Positions 32,531-46,060 of a DNA stretch of 64,000 bases are shown here, piece after piece. The notes under the pieces are model-generated. The model was not told the DNA's origin, made no database searches, and saw only the letters and a list, made by a program, of their open reading frames with translations. The DNA is from Platynereis dumerilii (lineage: Eukaryota > Annelida > Polychaeta > Phyllodocida > Nereididae), in assembly GCA_026936325.1 (NCBI GenBank), contig JAPTHN010000107.1, positions 536,803 to 600,802 of the forward strand, written 5' to 3'. The position numbers and the translations under genes were made by a program. Each line of letters begins with the position of its first letter. Within the stretch, counting starts at the first letter, position 1.

Positions 32531-35500
32531 AGAAAGTGTATAAATGTCTAAAACCTAAACTTACCATAAACTTAGTACCATACAGAGTATTTGTATGGGG
32601 AATCGCAAATCTGAACACTCTAGGCGGGTTTTTAAAACTCTTGAAAATCAGAAAAATTCAAGTTTTTTTTAGTCCGAGCAGTTCTTATAAAATTCACATT
32701 ATGATATCATGGTCAACATGGTCAATGGTCATAATACAATACAAAATACAAGATATGATGCAGATTGCAGAATGAAGACTCGACTTTCAACTTGTAGGCC
32801 TATTAACAGCTGTGTGCAGCAAAAAATTGCCCCTCAGCTAATCTGAATTTAATATTGTGAGTAAATGTGAAATATCGCACAAATTTACAGGGATTCTTTC
32901 TGGAGATTTTATCGCACAAATGAAGTGCAGATTAAAACAAAAGTGAAATGTGTATATCTCAATACAGGGCCTAATCCCAGATCCATTCTCGAACATGTGT
33001 CAGTCTTAAGCTGAATTACCTGAAATATGTTAATGAGCTGTCTCAGAGAAAATAGCAGTTTTTTTATATTTCTGAATGGTCAGGCTAAGATTTTCGTGAC
33101 ATTTTTATTTAAAACTCACAAATTTAATGCTTCTTAGATCTTATGCACATAAACGTTTACGTTTCACCATGCAATATCCTATTTTGTTATTCCTAAATTT
33201 TCTTGATCACGTGTATCGAGATACATATTGCGTATTGTTCCTGAGTGTCGATGATGTGTATTGTATGATTTGTGTCGCTTCGCAGAAATGATTCTCAAAA
33301 CTAGTACTAAATAGTGAAGCGCATCCAGAATCTGTCACGGCAGTGAAAAGTGCTTTTATGTTGTTTTTTTTTTTTAATTCTGAAGCAAATTACAACTGCG
33401 TAGTAGCTTTTAATGTACACCATCAATCCATCATGCAGTACGATTTGAAAGCATTCTTGAACTGAATTATGAAGATGTTTTATGTGTCTTTGTTGCAGAG
33501 AACATACCCTGGATGTGTACAGCTTTACAGGATCCAGTACTGAAACTGTTTTTTCTTGATAATTTCATGCCATCAAGCTTCAAAACTAAACAGAAAGTTG
33601 CTGATTATCTATAAATACGGCAAATGGCAGTGGTTCCAGGATTCAACACACGATCAGCATGCAATTAAGTTTTAGCCAAATGAAAAATTGTATAACAATG
33701 AAATTTTCAAAAAGAAAGTATTTTAAATTCATGGACCCTTCACACTACTCCAGCCAAACTGAAAACTTGCAAGCAGCTAACCTACACTGGTCAGTGGCGG
33801 ATCGAGGGGGGTGCCTTGGGGGCCCGAACCCCCCTCCCTAGACCACCAAGATACAGTGTATGTCTTCATGGGTGTTATGCTTTATATGAATAAGCTGAAC
33901 TTGTAATGTCAATTACTCAAACTATTTGGAGTTTAATCAAAAGCATTACCACTGGAGTGAGCAGCTGAATTTTCATCCAGGTATATTTTATAACTCTGCT
34001 TTGTTTTTTGTTTTTTTTATATCTGAACAAGTTTTTAAAAATATATGGTACAAAAGCAACGTGATATTGTTGACTTTGCTTGATTCACCCAGTAGGACTG
34101 TTTGTCAATATTTTAAGAAGTTAAGCCCTGTCAATGACAATTTTTGAAATTTGAATGTAATTTTCGTTGTTCTTATTTTGACTTCAGCATTTCTGTCAAA
34201 CTATTTGGGACCCTTGTTTTAATCATGGTAAGAGTCTGAGTGCTTGTGAATTTTGTCAAATTTAATTGAGTTCGCTACAGTTTATAAGATTGTCTGTGAT
34301 GTTGAAAAAGTCCTGTGCTTGTGAATTACATCAAATACTGGTTGTTCGCTACTCTCTATTTATTCAAAGGCTGCTGTTGCTCATTTTCTTTGGAGTTTTA
34401 ACAGTTACGGATGTCACCAGGACAGTAGATCTAGAAAAAATTGCATGGTACCTAAGGGGGGTACTAAAAGTTCACATGAAACCAAAGGGGGGGGTAATTA
34501 ATTTTTGAGTATCGTTTCAATTTGTGTTTTTGTTGGCAAAACTTCTACAAGTCATAAATTCTGAATGGTCACTGAAATAACATACTGAAAACTCACTTTT
34601 GTGACCCTAAATTCAGAATGGTCACTTTAAAAAAAAATCTCATACTGAGGAAAATAAACCGTGTGACACTGTAGATCTGTCAAAACTGACAGTGATATTA
34701 CGCATAATAGCCTAGTAAATAATCTTATAAACTGGCAAAACTGAAGATTTTTTATCAACTGCTGTTTGCCCACAAAGGAGATATAGCCTAGGCCTAGTAG
34801 ACAAAATGTGGCTAACCAGGAGCTTGTTTTCTGAATGAATTTTTTTTTTTTGGCGTAAAATCTAGCTTCCACCAGTAGCAACAAAGAAATTGGAAACTCC
34901 TCTGTTGTCAAAGTGCTACTTGCCATATTCATTAAAATGTGCGTGGCTGACACAACAAGCTGAAGTGACAAAAGCCACTCCACCTATAACTTGGTCACCT
35001 GTTCTAAATATAGAGCTCATCATGCATAAGTAGCACGCTGGCAGCATAGCACTGCAGGTGTTGAGTCAAGACTTGACGCTATGCAGGTCAGTGACCACGT
35101 GGCCATGACGTCATCGAAAGTAGTACGGCAATAGGTGCGATGACGTCACAATGTGTTTAGTAAACATTTAAAAAGCCAGAGGGGGCCACAATGCAAGACT
35201 CCACGCTCCCCTTAAATGAGCTTATTGAGTAGGTAATTTCCATGAGAAACCACCTATGCCATCCAAATATCATGACTTCATCAATAATTCCTGAAATCTG
35301 TTTTACAATTTGTTTGCATCATGTTGTTGGTCTGTTTGTGCCATCTTCAAATGCTGTACTCAGCGGATATTTGACATATCAATACTTTAATTGTACACTA
35401 AATGTATACAGGGAGCCTATATCTATCATTGTAATGCGTTATTTCATGTTTTGGAATCAAATATTTGTTGCTAAGGCAGAAAACATCACTTTCTGTCAAA

Positions 35501-36616
35501 ATACTGTGGCCACGTGTAAATGCGCAGAATGGTCACCACAAAAACGCAGTTCTACCTACTGCAAGACATTGAGGTTTGTTGTCACCTACAACAGAGATGA
35601 AGCATTGGGATGCTACATCCACTTAATTCATACCATTTTCAATAGACAATATACTCAGCAAGTTACTTGACAACTATGTTTCACTGAGTTGCACCAAAAC
35701 TGCACATTTGTAGTGGCCACTTTGGCTGCACCTGCGACATTACACTGGTTGAGCAATTTAGAGAAAATGTAAAAAATCTACCAAAATAAAGCAATTAATG
35801 TGTAATAATTGACTTTAGTACATGTCTATGTGCTCAAGGGCAAACATTATGATGATTGTGTCATTGGTTTTGCTCAGAATAACCAGAAAGGAGATCAAAA
35901 ACATGAAGCAAAAATTTATGTCAATCACAACAGTGGTATTATGTTGATTATTGCAAGTTTATTGTTTGAGACTGGCAAAAACAGATATATTAGATGAAAA
36001 GTCATAATAGTTACTCACTCAATGGAGCTAATATGATATATTATAAAAATTTAATTTAGCTTCGTTTGGATGATGTTTTGTGAAAACTCTTCTCACTGCT
36101 GCCAACTTCTCACTGCCTGAGCAGAGTTGTGGCTATCCTGAGCAGACCCGTGGCCCTCCTGAGCAGAGAGCGTGGCCCTGCATTTTAGCCGATATGCCTG
36201 TACAGGGTGATAATACAGACCATAAACATTTTTGTTACGGTTATGTAAGATGATAACCAATTTAAAAGTTAAATAAAAAACTATGTAAAAGAATTATGTA
36301 TTATATATATGTACATGTTTATGGTTTTTACAACTTTAAACACCTGCGTATCAATACGGGCATAAAGAGCAATAATTCATTCACATTGACCTCATAAATT
36401 ATAATTATGTAGGATATTCAATTGTTGAGCACCGAGACTAACACAAAGGAAGACAACTTGAGAGGGCTTCAGAAATTGATCAGAGATATCATGGAAGTTT
36501 TCTGTAAGTCCATGGTCATGGTACATTGTAAGGGTTTTTTTTTTACATTTTTATGTATACTGGATCATGCAATGTAAGTACTGGCACGAATTATGAGCAA
36601 AATGCTCTTAGTAGGT
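32531..36616. other. Unassigned sequence; one solo transposon end
   Basis: At 33,792 the sequence CAGTGGCGGATCGAGGGGGG looks like the terminus of a widespread GC-rich MITE type, but the opposite end was not found. Two TGACGTCA palindromes lie at 35,106-35,113 and 35,141-35,148. The 142-residue ORF at 35,242-35,670 has no recognisable domain or splice context and is not called as a gene. Confidence 0.4.
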
Positions 36617-36883
36617 GACCATGTCAAAATACCAAGGGGGACTTTGAGTTTTTTTTTTTAATGAATAATTTCTTGCTCAGTTTTGGTAAAATAAATAACT
36701 CTTTCTGGGTAGTCTTGAAATAAATACTTTCTGGTGGGGTTTTTTCTGATGAAGGTGATGCTTGTTTCAGGATTGAATATTCGGGGACAACGCCCACTTG
36801 AAATAAATAATTACTCTCGATGTTACCGTGAAATAATTTCCTGTCGAGGAAAACTCCAAGCCCCTCCTGAATATCAAATGGTC
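36617..36883. mobile_element. MITE with GACCAT-type ends, copy 2
   Basis: The ends GACCATGTCAAAATACCAAG and ATATCAAATGGTC are near-inverted. The interior is shared with 31,298-31,554 and has internal inverted matches (GAATAATTTCTTGC against GAAATAATTTC). No ORF. Confidence 0.6.
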
Positions 36884-38838
36884 CCCTTATGTCTCTGTCA
36901 CTTGTATTCATAATCAATCCGTAGTTGCCTCCAAGGTACCATGTGATTTACTCATGTATGATCACTTGCACAACAACACAATAGTCTGCTTTACTCATTC
37001 TCAGTTCTGTATTCGCCCACTTTATCGCAAAGGACACATGTAAGACTTATTCAACCTGCCGCACCTGTTACATACTAATAAAATTATTTCTGATGCTTCC
37101 CTTTGGATATGACTCACTGAAGTCAGCAGTTTATAGCAAGCAATTTGTTTTTGATAGGGAACTGTGAGCTATGCATTATATTCAGGTCGTTTCGAGTATA
37201 TTTTGTGTTGTCTCACTGTGCCCAGTTTCAAACGGTGTCACTGATTACCCAAGCAGCTCTCTTTATAAAATTTGTTAATCCTGTGGACCGGATGCCTGTA
37301 TTGTGGTTCATCATGTCACTGAACTAAGACAAAGGCATGATTCAGGATATAGGATTGTCTCTCACTTACTTACTTTTTGTCCTATACAAAAGAGGGTTAA
37401 TCTGTTAACAGCACTGCTAGATGCTACGGGCTTTGTCTTACTGTGCCTGCTGTCTCACTGTGCACGCTCTCCCCTATATTATGCTTTATCCCATGTCTAG
37501 GCACATTTTCTCCGTGATACTGTGTTTTTCCCTGGGCAATACAGCAGGGAAAAAGTCAGTATAGGGGAGAAAAAGCAGTACATGGTCATCTGACCTGTAT
37601 ATGACGTTTTTTCCCTGGGTATATACTGAAAACAACCAATCAGAGAGCAGTATTCAGACACAACCCACAAAATCCAGTATAGCGTCACAACAACTGCTGT
37701 TGCTTCATAATATTTTCTGTTCATTTTGCATGCACAGAAAACGTCCACTCTTTTGCAATTTCCAAAGGATCTATGAGGGCTAGAGAGGAGCATTAGATCC
37801 GGACGAAAATATTGCATCAGATTGATGCTGTTTTGACTTTCTATTCAGTATATAAAATGTTCCTAAGCGATTTTCGTTAAATTCATTTAATTTTTCTAAA
37901 ATGACTTAGTTGAACAAATACTGATTTATATTAATTTCCATCGCAGTGAGGACCCTTTTTTATTTCATTTTCTTATTCTAGACAATATTTCACAACACAT
38001 AGGAGAATATTGATATTAAATTCTGTTTTTTGGTACAGTTTCAGCACTGTAGTTCAAAGAATTCAAAAAAGGTTATCTGCATTCCACTGCCGTTTAACTC
38101 TATTTGTCTAGATCTATAGAAGGTAGACGCACAAAATTAGCATATGTTGCCAAAAATATAGTATAGACTACAAATCCAAAATTTCAAGACAATATCTTCA
38201 AAACTCTTGCTACAAAAAAAATTATAACTGAAACAAGAATTTTCAGTTCTAGTGTGAAATCGCAGTTTTGAGTCAATGTATTTTAAAGACACCAGCGCCA
38301 TCTCATCCACCATTCCTATCTGTCATATTCCAAAGATTATTGATCCAAAATTTCAAGGCAATATCTAAAAAACGCGTTCCATAAAAAAATTATTACTGAA
38401 ACAAGAATTTTCAGTTCAAACGTAAAATAACAGACGGGTCTCGGGAATATACTGGGGTCTCGGTGAGTATACCGGGGATGTACTGCACCTACCCATGGTA
38501 TAACCTCATAGTATTCCACAAACTCAAGCTTAAGCCGTGGCAGCTGGAAAGATATCTGTTTTGTGCAAAACAGATGCTCTAGCTTTTCACAAAAAATGAG
38601 TTAAGGAAGTGGTGGGGTAATTGATTGCAATTGCTGCTATACCTGAAGTAGAATTTGTATAATTTTCTCTTATCCTCAAAGAATAAAATGGGTATTTTTT
38701 CATTAATGGTGCTGTGTGGGCATTATATTTACTGTTTGTTATTATTCAAATGGCTTTTTTCTGGAGTGATTGAATATGACTCTGAGTAAATCCCCCATCT
38801 TTTTATGTGAATAACGAATTTCTAGCAAACAAACCAAC
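36884..38838. other. Intron sequence with a local duplication
   Basis: About 95 bp at 38,168-38,265 (CCAAAATTTCAAGACAATAT, then CTGAAACAAGAATTTTCAGT) is repeated with some changes at 38,343-38,436, about 175 bp downstream. Near 37,505-37,640 there are small hairpins around TTTTTCCCTGGG. No gene is recognised before the exon. Confidence 0.45.
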
Positions 38839-39117
38839 CTGAAAGCGATGTAAATTTGACGATTGCCACCTGAGAGTCAATTTCTATTGAGTCTATGTTG
38901 CCTTCCAATTCTATGCCAAATTCCGGATCATCAATGAGGAAACGAAGATTATCTTCAAAATAACCACGAGGTACGTTTTCAATTATCACTTCCGACATGT
39001 CTTTATTGAGAGAAAGAGGTTCCGTCATTTCCTTTAAAGCGGTGAAGGGAAACTTAAATTTGAAGATTGAGTCCAAACACTTCAAAAATTTTGTCCAGGC
39101 AAGGACACCATCCGACG
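38839..39117 (-). CDS. Internal exon of the macro-PARP-like host gene, upstream of 1,017-1,250
   Basis: Minus-strand exon of 279 bp with acceptor TTACAATTTCAG (AG at 39,118-39,119) and donor GTTGGT (38,833-38,838). It is phase 1 at both ends. It encodes SDGVLAWTKFLKCLDSIF and, after a linker, an RRM-like unit: SEVIIENVPRGYFEDNLRFL, then IEIDSQVAIVKFTSLS. The end of this unit is supplied exactly by the start of the 1,017-1,250 exon (AEKLIKKG, then HEMPV), with the split codon G+AT giving Asp. The repeated RRM-like units resemble the N-terminal half of PARP14-type proteins. The donor is GT but not full consensus. No upstream exon could be identified between here and 64,000. Confidence 0.72.
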
Positions 39118-39849
39118 CTGAAATTGTAATAGAAAGAGGATTTTGATGAACAAGTTCAAGTTCTTAAAAACAACTATGTTATTCATCTAGAGGTAAAAAG
39201 CAGGAAGGCATGTTTTAAGAACGCACAGAAATAAGAGATAAGTTTTGCTTTCTTTCTTGTGTTAAAATGATTTCACTCTTTGTATAATATGTCGTTTACC
39301 TAAATTTTTTTTGGTACGAATCAAATTTTTGGCCAAATAACATACGACAAAAATAAGTAAGAGGTTGGCAGAAAGTATTTTATAAAGTTTGGCCCAATGT
39401 TTGCATAGGAACACTTCAGGGTGATTAAAAAAATCCAAAACAATTGTAACTGAGTGGTCAAAGCCTCTTTTTGTGGTCTGAAACCACCATCGAGTTCATT
39501 TCAAAACAGTGGGAACTTGAAAGACTATCAAATTTCATAAGGCTGGAAGATAAATGTGTTTTAATAATTTTTTATAGAATAACAAAATATATAGGATATC
39601 AATAATATTATTTAAATTTGTACCATAGCAACGTGACAAAGACACATGATGGAATTAATAAGTTTGTTGTGAGTAATAGAATTAATGTGTTTGATGTCAC
39701 TATCGACTATAGATTGTGTTCAAGAGTTTGTTTATCTAATCTTTTAAAATTTTGCATATATTTGACATGGGCAACATGGAACCGTTTTTCAGGAGCCCAT
39801 CATAACAGATAAAAACAGGATCAAATATAGAGGTAATAAAAGAATTAAT

Positions 39850-40170
39850 ACATAGAAAAAGAACGTAGAAAAAGAACATCTATCATACATAAATCAATTG
39901 AGCAATAATGCATCATTGTCTTGTTTTTAAAAACATCAAGACTATCACAGCTTTTGTTTTCTTCTGGTAGACTATGTCATACAATGGAGGCCCTAAATAT
40001 AAACAATTTTCTAGTTAACTAAGTTTGACACTCAGGTATAACTACATTTGAAGTATTTGCTCATCGTGTGTTAATTTGGTAAACATCACAAGCCATAACA
40101 ACTGAATTTATGAAATGTGGTGGTGCATTTCCATGAAGACAATGGAACATGTGAATACTTAAGAAATAAA
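39850..40170 (-). pseudogene. LINE fragment: C-terminal end of ORF2
   Basis: Readings in shifting minus frames give HCLHGNAPPHF, FIFRASIVWHSLPEE (with one frame step) and KSCDSLDVFKNK. These follow the common LINE ORF2 ending '...WNSLP...sl..FK'. Too little remains to name the clade. Confidence 0.5.
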
Positions 40171-41124
40171 TTATACAGTCATGAATATTTGACATTTAAT
40201 TTGTTCAACAACACTGCTAAAAACTAAAAAAAAATTGAAGGAACAGCTCTTTCGAGTAAATTTTTGGGAATTTGGAAAGATGCAAATGAAATTCAATGCA
40301 AAGTTAATCTCATTTTGAAGGGTTCATAAAATCACAGCTGAATGGATAGAATGAATATTTTCCTTACAGGGACTCTGAAACTTACCCCCAAAACTGATGC
40401 GAAAAAACACAATATGACAAAATCCAAAAATGTATTTAATTGACCCTCTACTGAAACCAAATGTTTCTTATTACTGGGTTAGGCCAAGAAGAGAATGAAC
40501 ATGCCTTTGGAATCAGATTGCAATGCTTTTGATGGACCTGCGAGTGGTAAATTGTTGGATGCTTGGAAATTCTCAAATTTTCCTTTGTTTCTGTATGGTC
40601 CAGGGAGGCTGTGGCCGCCAGTAAACACATTGTAAATTATGTCTAACACATGTTCTATGGAATTGAGAACTGATGACCCATCTGGGCAGTCCATTACTGC
40701 GATGCCTTCCAATTTAAGATGAGCCATGGTCACTCAAGCAGGTTGCGGATGGGCGATAATTTCAGGAATGGATACGATTTAACTATTTGTAATGTTCTTA
40801 GCTGCCCGAAAAAACATTTAGAGATTGCAAAGTATGCCATTAGTTAGAATAGTAAATTGCTCCTTTGGTCAAAATGTGCCGGTAGGAACAATAGGTTGCA
40901 AATAGTTCTTTTGGGCAAAGTTGTAAGATTTTGCCAAAAGGAGAAATAGTTTGCCAATAGTTCAAATAGTTTGCCAATAGGAGAAATAGTCAAGCCAGAT
41001 TGTAAAATGATTTGGAGATTGGCTGCAACAACTTGTGTATCACTTAAATCCGCTTCATTTTCTGGAGGCACATTTTTGAAATTTTGATCCAAGCACTTTT
41101 TTAAATTGCATATCAAAGATCCTA
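40171..41124. other. Unassigned sequence
   Basis: The 84-residue minus-strand ORF at 40,479-40,733 has no recognised domain and no convincing splice sites. Around 40,935-40,992 a short tandem motif (TAGTTTGCCAATAG) repeats. Nothing else is supported. Confidence 0.4.
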
Positions 41125-41480
41125 AAATGTCGCTATTTCAATTAAAACCCCCGTGGAACAGGGATTAAAATGAAAAAAATTAAAAGTGCCTCTGCTATAG
41201 TATTTTCCGACTTCTCAGCTTTCATTTGACACCCTATTTGCATTACTACTATCAAAATTTATCCCTAGGCCGCTTTTTAATGTTTTTTAAGCTAAAACTA
41301 TCAATTTTCTCTATTAAAAAATATAGTAACCCCCCCCCCAAAAAAAAAATTCCCCTTGACATATTTTCTCTGATACCTGATATCGAAAATTTGGATGAAA
41401 TATGTAAAACTGCCTTTAATATAGTAACATTTGAAGGAATGGCAGTCCAAAAAAAGGTCAAAAGTGCATTAGCCAACTAA
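41125..41480. mobile_element. Truncated copy of the foldback element found in LINE A1
   Basis: It matches about 27,230-27,601 throughout (TTCAATTAAAACCCCCGTGG, TTCATTTGACACCC, GCCTTTAATATAG, AAAAGTGCATTAGCCAACTA). The right end is preserved in diverged form; the left half is missing. Confidence 0.7.
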
Positions 41481-41504
41481 AGTTTCAAAAATTATAAAAT
41501 ATCC

Positions 41505-41845
41505 ATCAAGCAGACTATCAAAAGGCACAACTTGATCATATATTCTATATGCATGCCAAATTCTATCCATGTATATGCAATAGTGGCTCATCCTTGGAAT
41601 GGAAACAAAAATAATAATATTTCATATTTTTTCTCCGTATTTCAAAAAGTAACAAATACACATCAATCAGACCATCAAAAGGCACAGCTAGACCATATAG
41701 GCTATATGTGTACCAAATTTTATCCATGTGCATTAATAGGGGCTGAGTTCTATCCCAGAAACGTTCTATCCCCCCAACATTTTTACCCAAGTGAATACAA
41801 TACCTTCTTCACCCTTAGTTCGCCGAAGGTAAAAAGCTTGATCGT
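41505..41845. repeat. Dispersed repeat, two adjacent units
   Basis: Two diverged units of about 110 bp lie head to tail (41,505-41,640 and 41,655-41,760). Each contains a CATCAATCAGACCATCAAAA-like block followed by CAAATTTTATCCATG. The second continues into ACATTTTTACCCAAGTGAAT and GCCGAAGGTAAAAAG, as in the copy near 2,610-2,895. Confidence 0.6.
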
Positions 41846-43331
41846 TTCTCTATAATGAACAACAAAGTAAAAACCAGTTACTGTTCTGACAGTACCTTTT
41901 CAACAGACATGTGCCACTGCATGATGTTCCTGACGTCTTCTTACACAATGCATTAATGTTTTAGCATATATGAACTTTTACAAGTGATTTCGTATGACTT
42001 AAAAAGCATGATAAAAAAAATCAACCTATATAGAACTTGTCTTGAGATTGTGAAACAGTATTGATGTCATCAGATTGATTATCTGTGTTACACTGTAAAA
42101 ATATATTGTCAACACAAACATGCTTTTTTAGATAATTGACCTTTTTCCTTTAAGAATTGTTGTTGAAACCCACAATAGAGTTTCATTGGAGCTCAGAGTA
42201 TGGTATATATTGTATGTTGCAGAAAAGAACTACCAAAACAAAAAATTATGTTCAAGTTAATGTCAACCATACATTGTTAGAAATTTCTGCAGATTTTATG
42301 GTCAAATGACTGGCAGTTTTGGCTGCCTAACAAAAACTGTAAAAAAAAAATTACAGTCAACTGTGAATACTTTACACTGCAACGTTATTGTCAGTCAGTA
42401 GTAAACTGTAAACTATACACAGCAAAGAGAAATGACAATGTAGTTATTGACCTTTTCATGTTCAGCTTACTGCCGTTTGACAGAAAAATCAACAGCTAGT
42501 CAATTTGGAAGAAAAAATTGTAATTTCTTTTCAAACTTTAATTTGTATATTATGCAGTTGCACTAATGTTCTTTTATATACAAATGGCTGAATTACTTTT
42601 GAATCTGTATTATCTACTGCCAATGTCCCGTAGATAATTCATAATGTTACTGATGATAGTACAAGATTTATATTGATTAGTTTGTTTTACCAACTTTAAA
42701 AATAGGTTTGACTTTGGTCAAGTAGGCAAAGAGTTAATGCAAAAGAAACTTTACAGTAAAAAAAACATGAACAATTGAAAGTGCATTTATGATATTTAAT
42801 TATTATAAAAATACTAAAGAAATCATAAAATTAATCTCAGTCAACCAACAATCCCAACTTGGAACTAAGAAGTACAAATACCTGCTCATGCAAGTGATAC
42901 CCTCGGCTACAGATATTTCTTTTTCTAGGTTACCTAGGTTAAGGTAAGAGATGGAGGTCAAGGTCATAAATCTAAGAACTCATTAAAGGTCTTGCCATGA
43001 TGCACAATACCTGTGCCTTTGGTGATCATTTGATCAATATATCAGATTTGGCAGCCTTAAATGCAGGGCCACAAGAGGCAGCTCCTTGATTATGGCTTTC
43101 CGTTTTTGTTAACTTTTTGTTTTTATATCTATTTCCATTTTTATTGTGCATCATACAATTTAAATATCTGGTCCTGTTCGTTCAGTCCCAAGTTACTTTT
43201 ATATTGAGTATAAAGGACTTTTTATTTTAATTAATGGAAGAGTTTGACTGATTGGATGTCTTTCATATTATTGAAATTGTCAATTACTACAAGGGCATTT
43301 ATATTCATCTTTCACATCTTACTGGGGCTAC
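41846..43331. other. Unassigned sequence
   Basis: AT-rich, with TACACTGTAAAAA-type motifs near 42,090 and 42,370 but no complete inverted pair that I can define. No gene recognised. Confidence 0.4.
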
Positions 43332-43746
43332 TATTTGGGTCATTCCATATCAATTCAACAAATGCCTCCCACTCGACCCCCTCAGATTTGTCTGAGAGAA
43401 TTCTAAAATAAACCTATAATAGTTAAAGGGATGTGTGCTAAATTTTTGCTTATTATCTTGAATAGTTTTTCTTAGAAAAAATATTAAAGGAGACAAGGTT
43501 GAGGCCGTTTTAGCACTTATTTTAGGAGCGTCAAATGAAAATCATTTTTCTAATATAAATATCTTGAGAATCGTGAAAGATACAATCTTTATTTTAATCA
43601 GAAATCATATCTATGCCCATTGAAGTGGATTAAAGCTGTTTTCAGGAATATCCTACATCTGACATTCTTTCTAAAGGCATTCAAAGTGGCCGACTGATTT
43701 GGCGCAAAATTTTGTGGAAGCGTTTTCTGATAATTCGTTCTCCTAA

Positions 43747-45224
43747 CACAGCGAGCTTGAACAAACTTTGGGGTTAAAAAAATTGAACAAGAAAACAATT
43801 AGCGCAGTGATGTAGAGGAAGGTCATACGAACATTTTGATGTATTAAATGAAAAAAATCTGTTGGGAATTTTTTTTAGATATTTGAGTCTAAGATTTTTT
43901 ATTTATCACACCCTTTTCTTAGCATGTTATCTCCATGAAAAAGTGATCAAAACTGTCCATTTTTCCTGTTAGGTAATATCTAAGATAAAAGTCATTATTC
44001 AGAAATAAAAATATGCAGTCATTGTCTCTGCAGAAAGTATGCACCACTTCATCCAGACTGACAGGGTGTGATAAACCTATAACAGCTAACATCTCTGGCT
44101 AAAGGCATGAGAAAATGTTTGCAATACCAGGTTGTGTTAGCAACATAACTCTGGTAAGTAATTTTAGCAAGTTTGGTCTCATCATCTCATTGTAAGAGGC
44201 TTTGTTGAGTAATTTGTGCATTTTATCACAAATTTTGTCACCGTACAACAAGCATTTCATAACAATGAAAAAGGATTGACAAAGTTGAGTAAATTATCAG
44301 ACAATGCCTGCATAGAATGTTTGTAAGTATCTGCTTCACTATGAAGTTGAATCCCCTGATGTTACATGAAAAGTCTTTGCAACTGGACCAAAAAAACAAA
44401 AGATAAGATAAAAAGCTATAAATAAACAGTAATATTCATGCTTAACGTATTTTGAGTACCTAAAATGGATGTTGGGTGTTTAATGTTGATGTAGGTTATC
44501 TGGCATCCAAAATCAACCAATTTTTAATTGTATAGAACATCAAAAATAGCGTAAATTATGTGAAAATGTAGTTAATACAAATATGTGCAACTATTGATCA
44601 TGAAGTCTGCAATGTCAAAGTATTTTACTCCATAATTAACTAAATGCTTCCAAACATTCTATCTATACTTTTTCTGATGATTCCCTCAACATTGGTTACA
44701 CTTTGCATGGTTGCAAAAGTACTTGTTTCACAGTGGTGAAATTTCTTAAAAAACATATAAAAACCTCAATAATACACCATAGAGTTCAAAAGTGAGATAG
44801 ATTCTACTACAATTATTCGTCAGAATGATGAAACTGAGGAAAAGCTGGCAAATAAACACATTTTATAAATTTTCTGAAAAAAGTTTACTGTTATAGGTTT
44901 ATCACACTCTGTCAGTCTGAAAGAAGTGGCATGTACTTGCTATTGTGGAGATGACTGCATAATTTTACTTCTGAATACTGACTTTTATCTTATATATTAC
45001 CTAACAGGAATAATGGGAAGTTTTTATCATTTTTAGATGGAGATTCCATGCTAAGAATAGGGTGTGATGAATAAATAATTTAAAACTCAAATATCTCAAA
45101 AAATTCCAAACAGATTTTTTCATTTGATACATCAAGATGTTCGTCTGACCCTCCTCTACATCACGGCACTAATCGTTTTCTTGGTCAATTTTTTTAACCC
45201 CAAATTTTGTTCAAGCTCGCTGTG
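43747..45224. mobile_element. CACAG-ended DNA element with CTAA 4-bp duplication
   Basis: Inverted repeats of about 350 bp (43,747-44,095 and 44,880-45,224) start CACAGCGAGCTTGAACAAA. CTAA flanks it exactly (43,743-43,746 and 45,225-45,228). The empty site is confirmed by the other arm of the larger structure, which reads straight through near 56,455-56,470. The 0.8-kb core has no transposase. Same family style as 24,525-29,422. Confidence 0.85.
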
Positions 45225-45975
45225 CTAAACTATGGTACCTAGAAACTTCAAATCTTAGGTTTGTAATGTACTACGGTACTGTAAGAGAGAATGGTCATCA
45301 GAGATCATCTTAATACTATAGTTTCCTATAAAAATGGCCTCAAATCTGGATGAAAATGCAATTATCTTGATTTTCAAAGCTCAATTGCCAAAATATGACA
45401 CCAGTTACCAATGTCAAACCAGTGTCATTTTCAAGGCTATATAGATGGCTACTATTGACATTGATTTCTTCGTGGCACTCTTATTCCTTTATGTTGTGCT
45501 AATTTTTTATCATAACTATTATTTTGATACCTTTTTTCATTTTGAATACTTCTTTTCTTGTGAAGGTGTCAGTAAAATGCATCCTACCCCAAATATGACC
45601 TCCAATCTATAATTATTAAGATAAATCTCTAATTTAAAAAAAAAATTAACTTCACTTATAGGCTGATTTTGTAGGCCTGCCCCGGTGATGCAACAGTAAT
45701 GTTTTAAAAGAAGATGACCCACTCTTAAACATAGTAAAGATAACATGCCAGCACTTTTAGAGGTGCTTGAGGATTATCTATCTAGTAGGAATTAATTTTG
45801 TGTGGCTGCATAGTGTTCTACTGTCTACCTACCAACCTACCTGTCTGTCTAACCTGTATGTCTAAATAAACATATACATCTCTGTCTGTTTTTCTATTTA
45901 TATGGATATACACTGTCACACCAGATCTGCTTATGTATTTTCTTAAATGATTAATTGGTTATCTATATAAATATG

Positions 45976-45976
<1 letters not shown>

Positions 45977-46017
<41 letters not shown>

Positions 46018-46018
46018 G

Positions 46019-46060
<42 letters not shown>
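45977..46060. repeat. (ATCT)n microsatellite
   Basis: About 21 uninterrupted CTAT/ATCT units with one interruption (ATCGATCT near 46,016-46,022). Confidence 0.95.

Noticed and set aside
35242-35670. 142-residue ORF as a host gene
   Set aside because: No recognisable domain, no convincing splice sites or partner exons, and composition like its surroundings.
40479-40733. 84-residue minus-strand ORF as an upstream exon of the macro-PARP-like gene
   Set aside because: The frame closes with TAA before any donor, no clear acceptor precedes it, and there is no RRM, macrodomain or other match.
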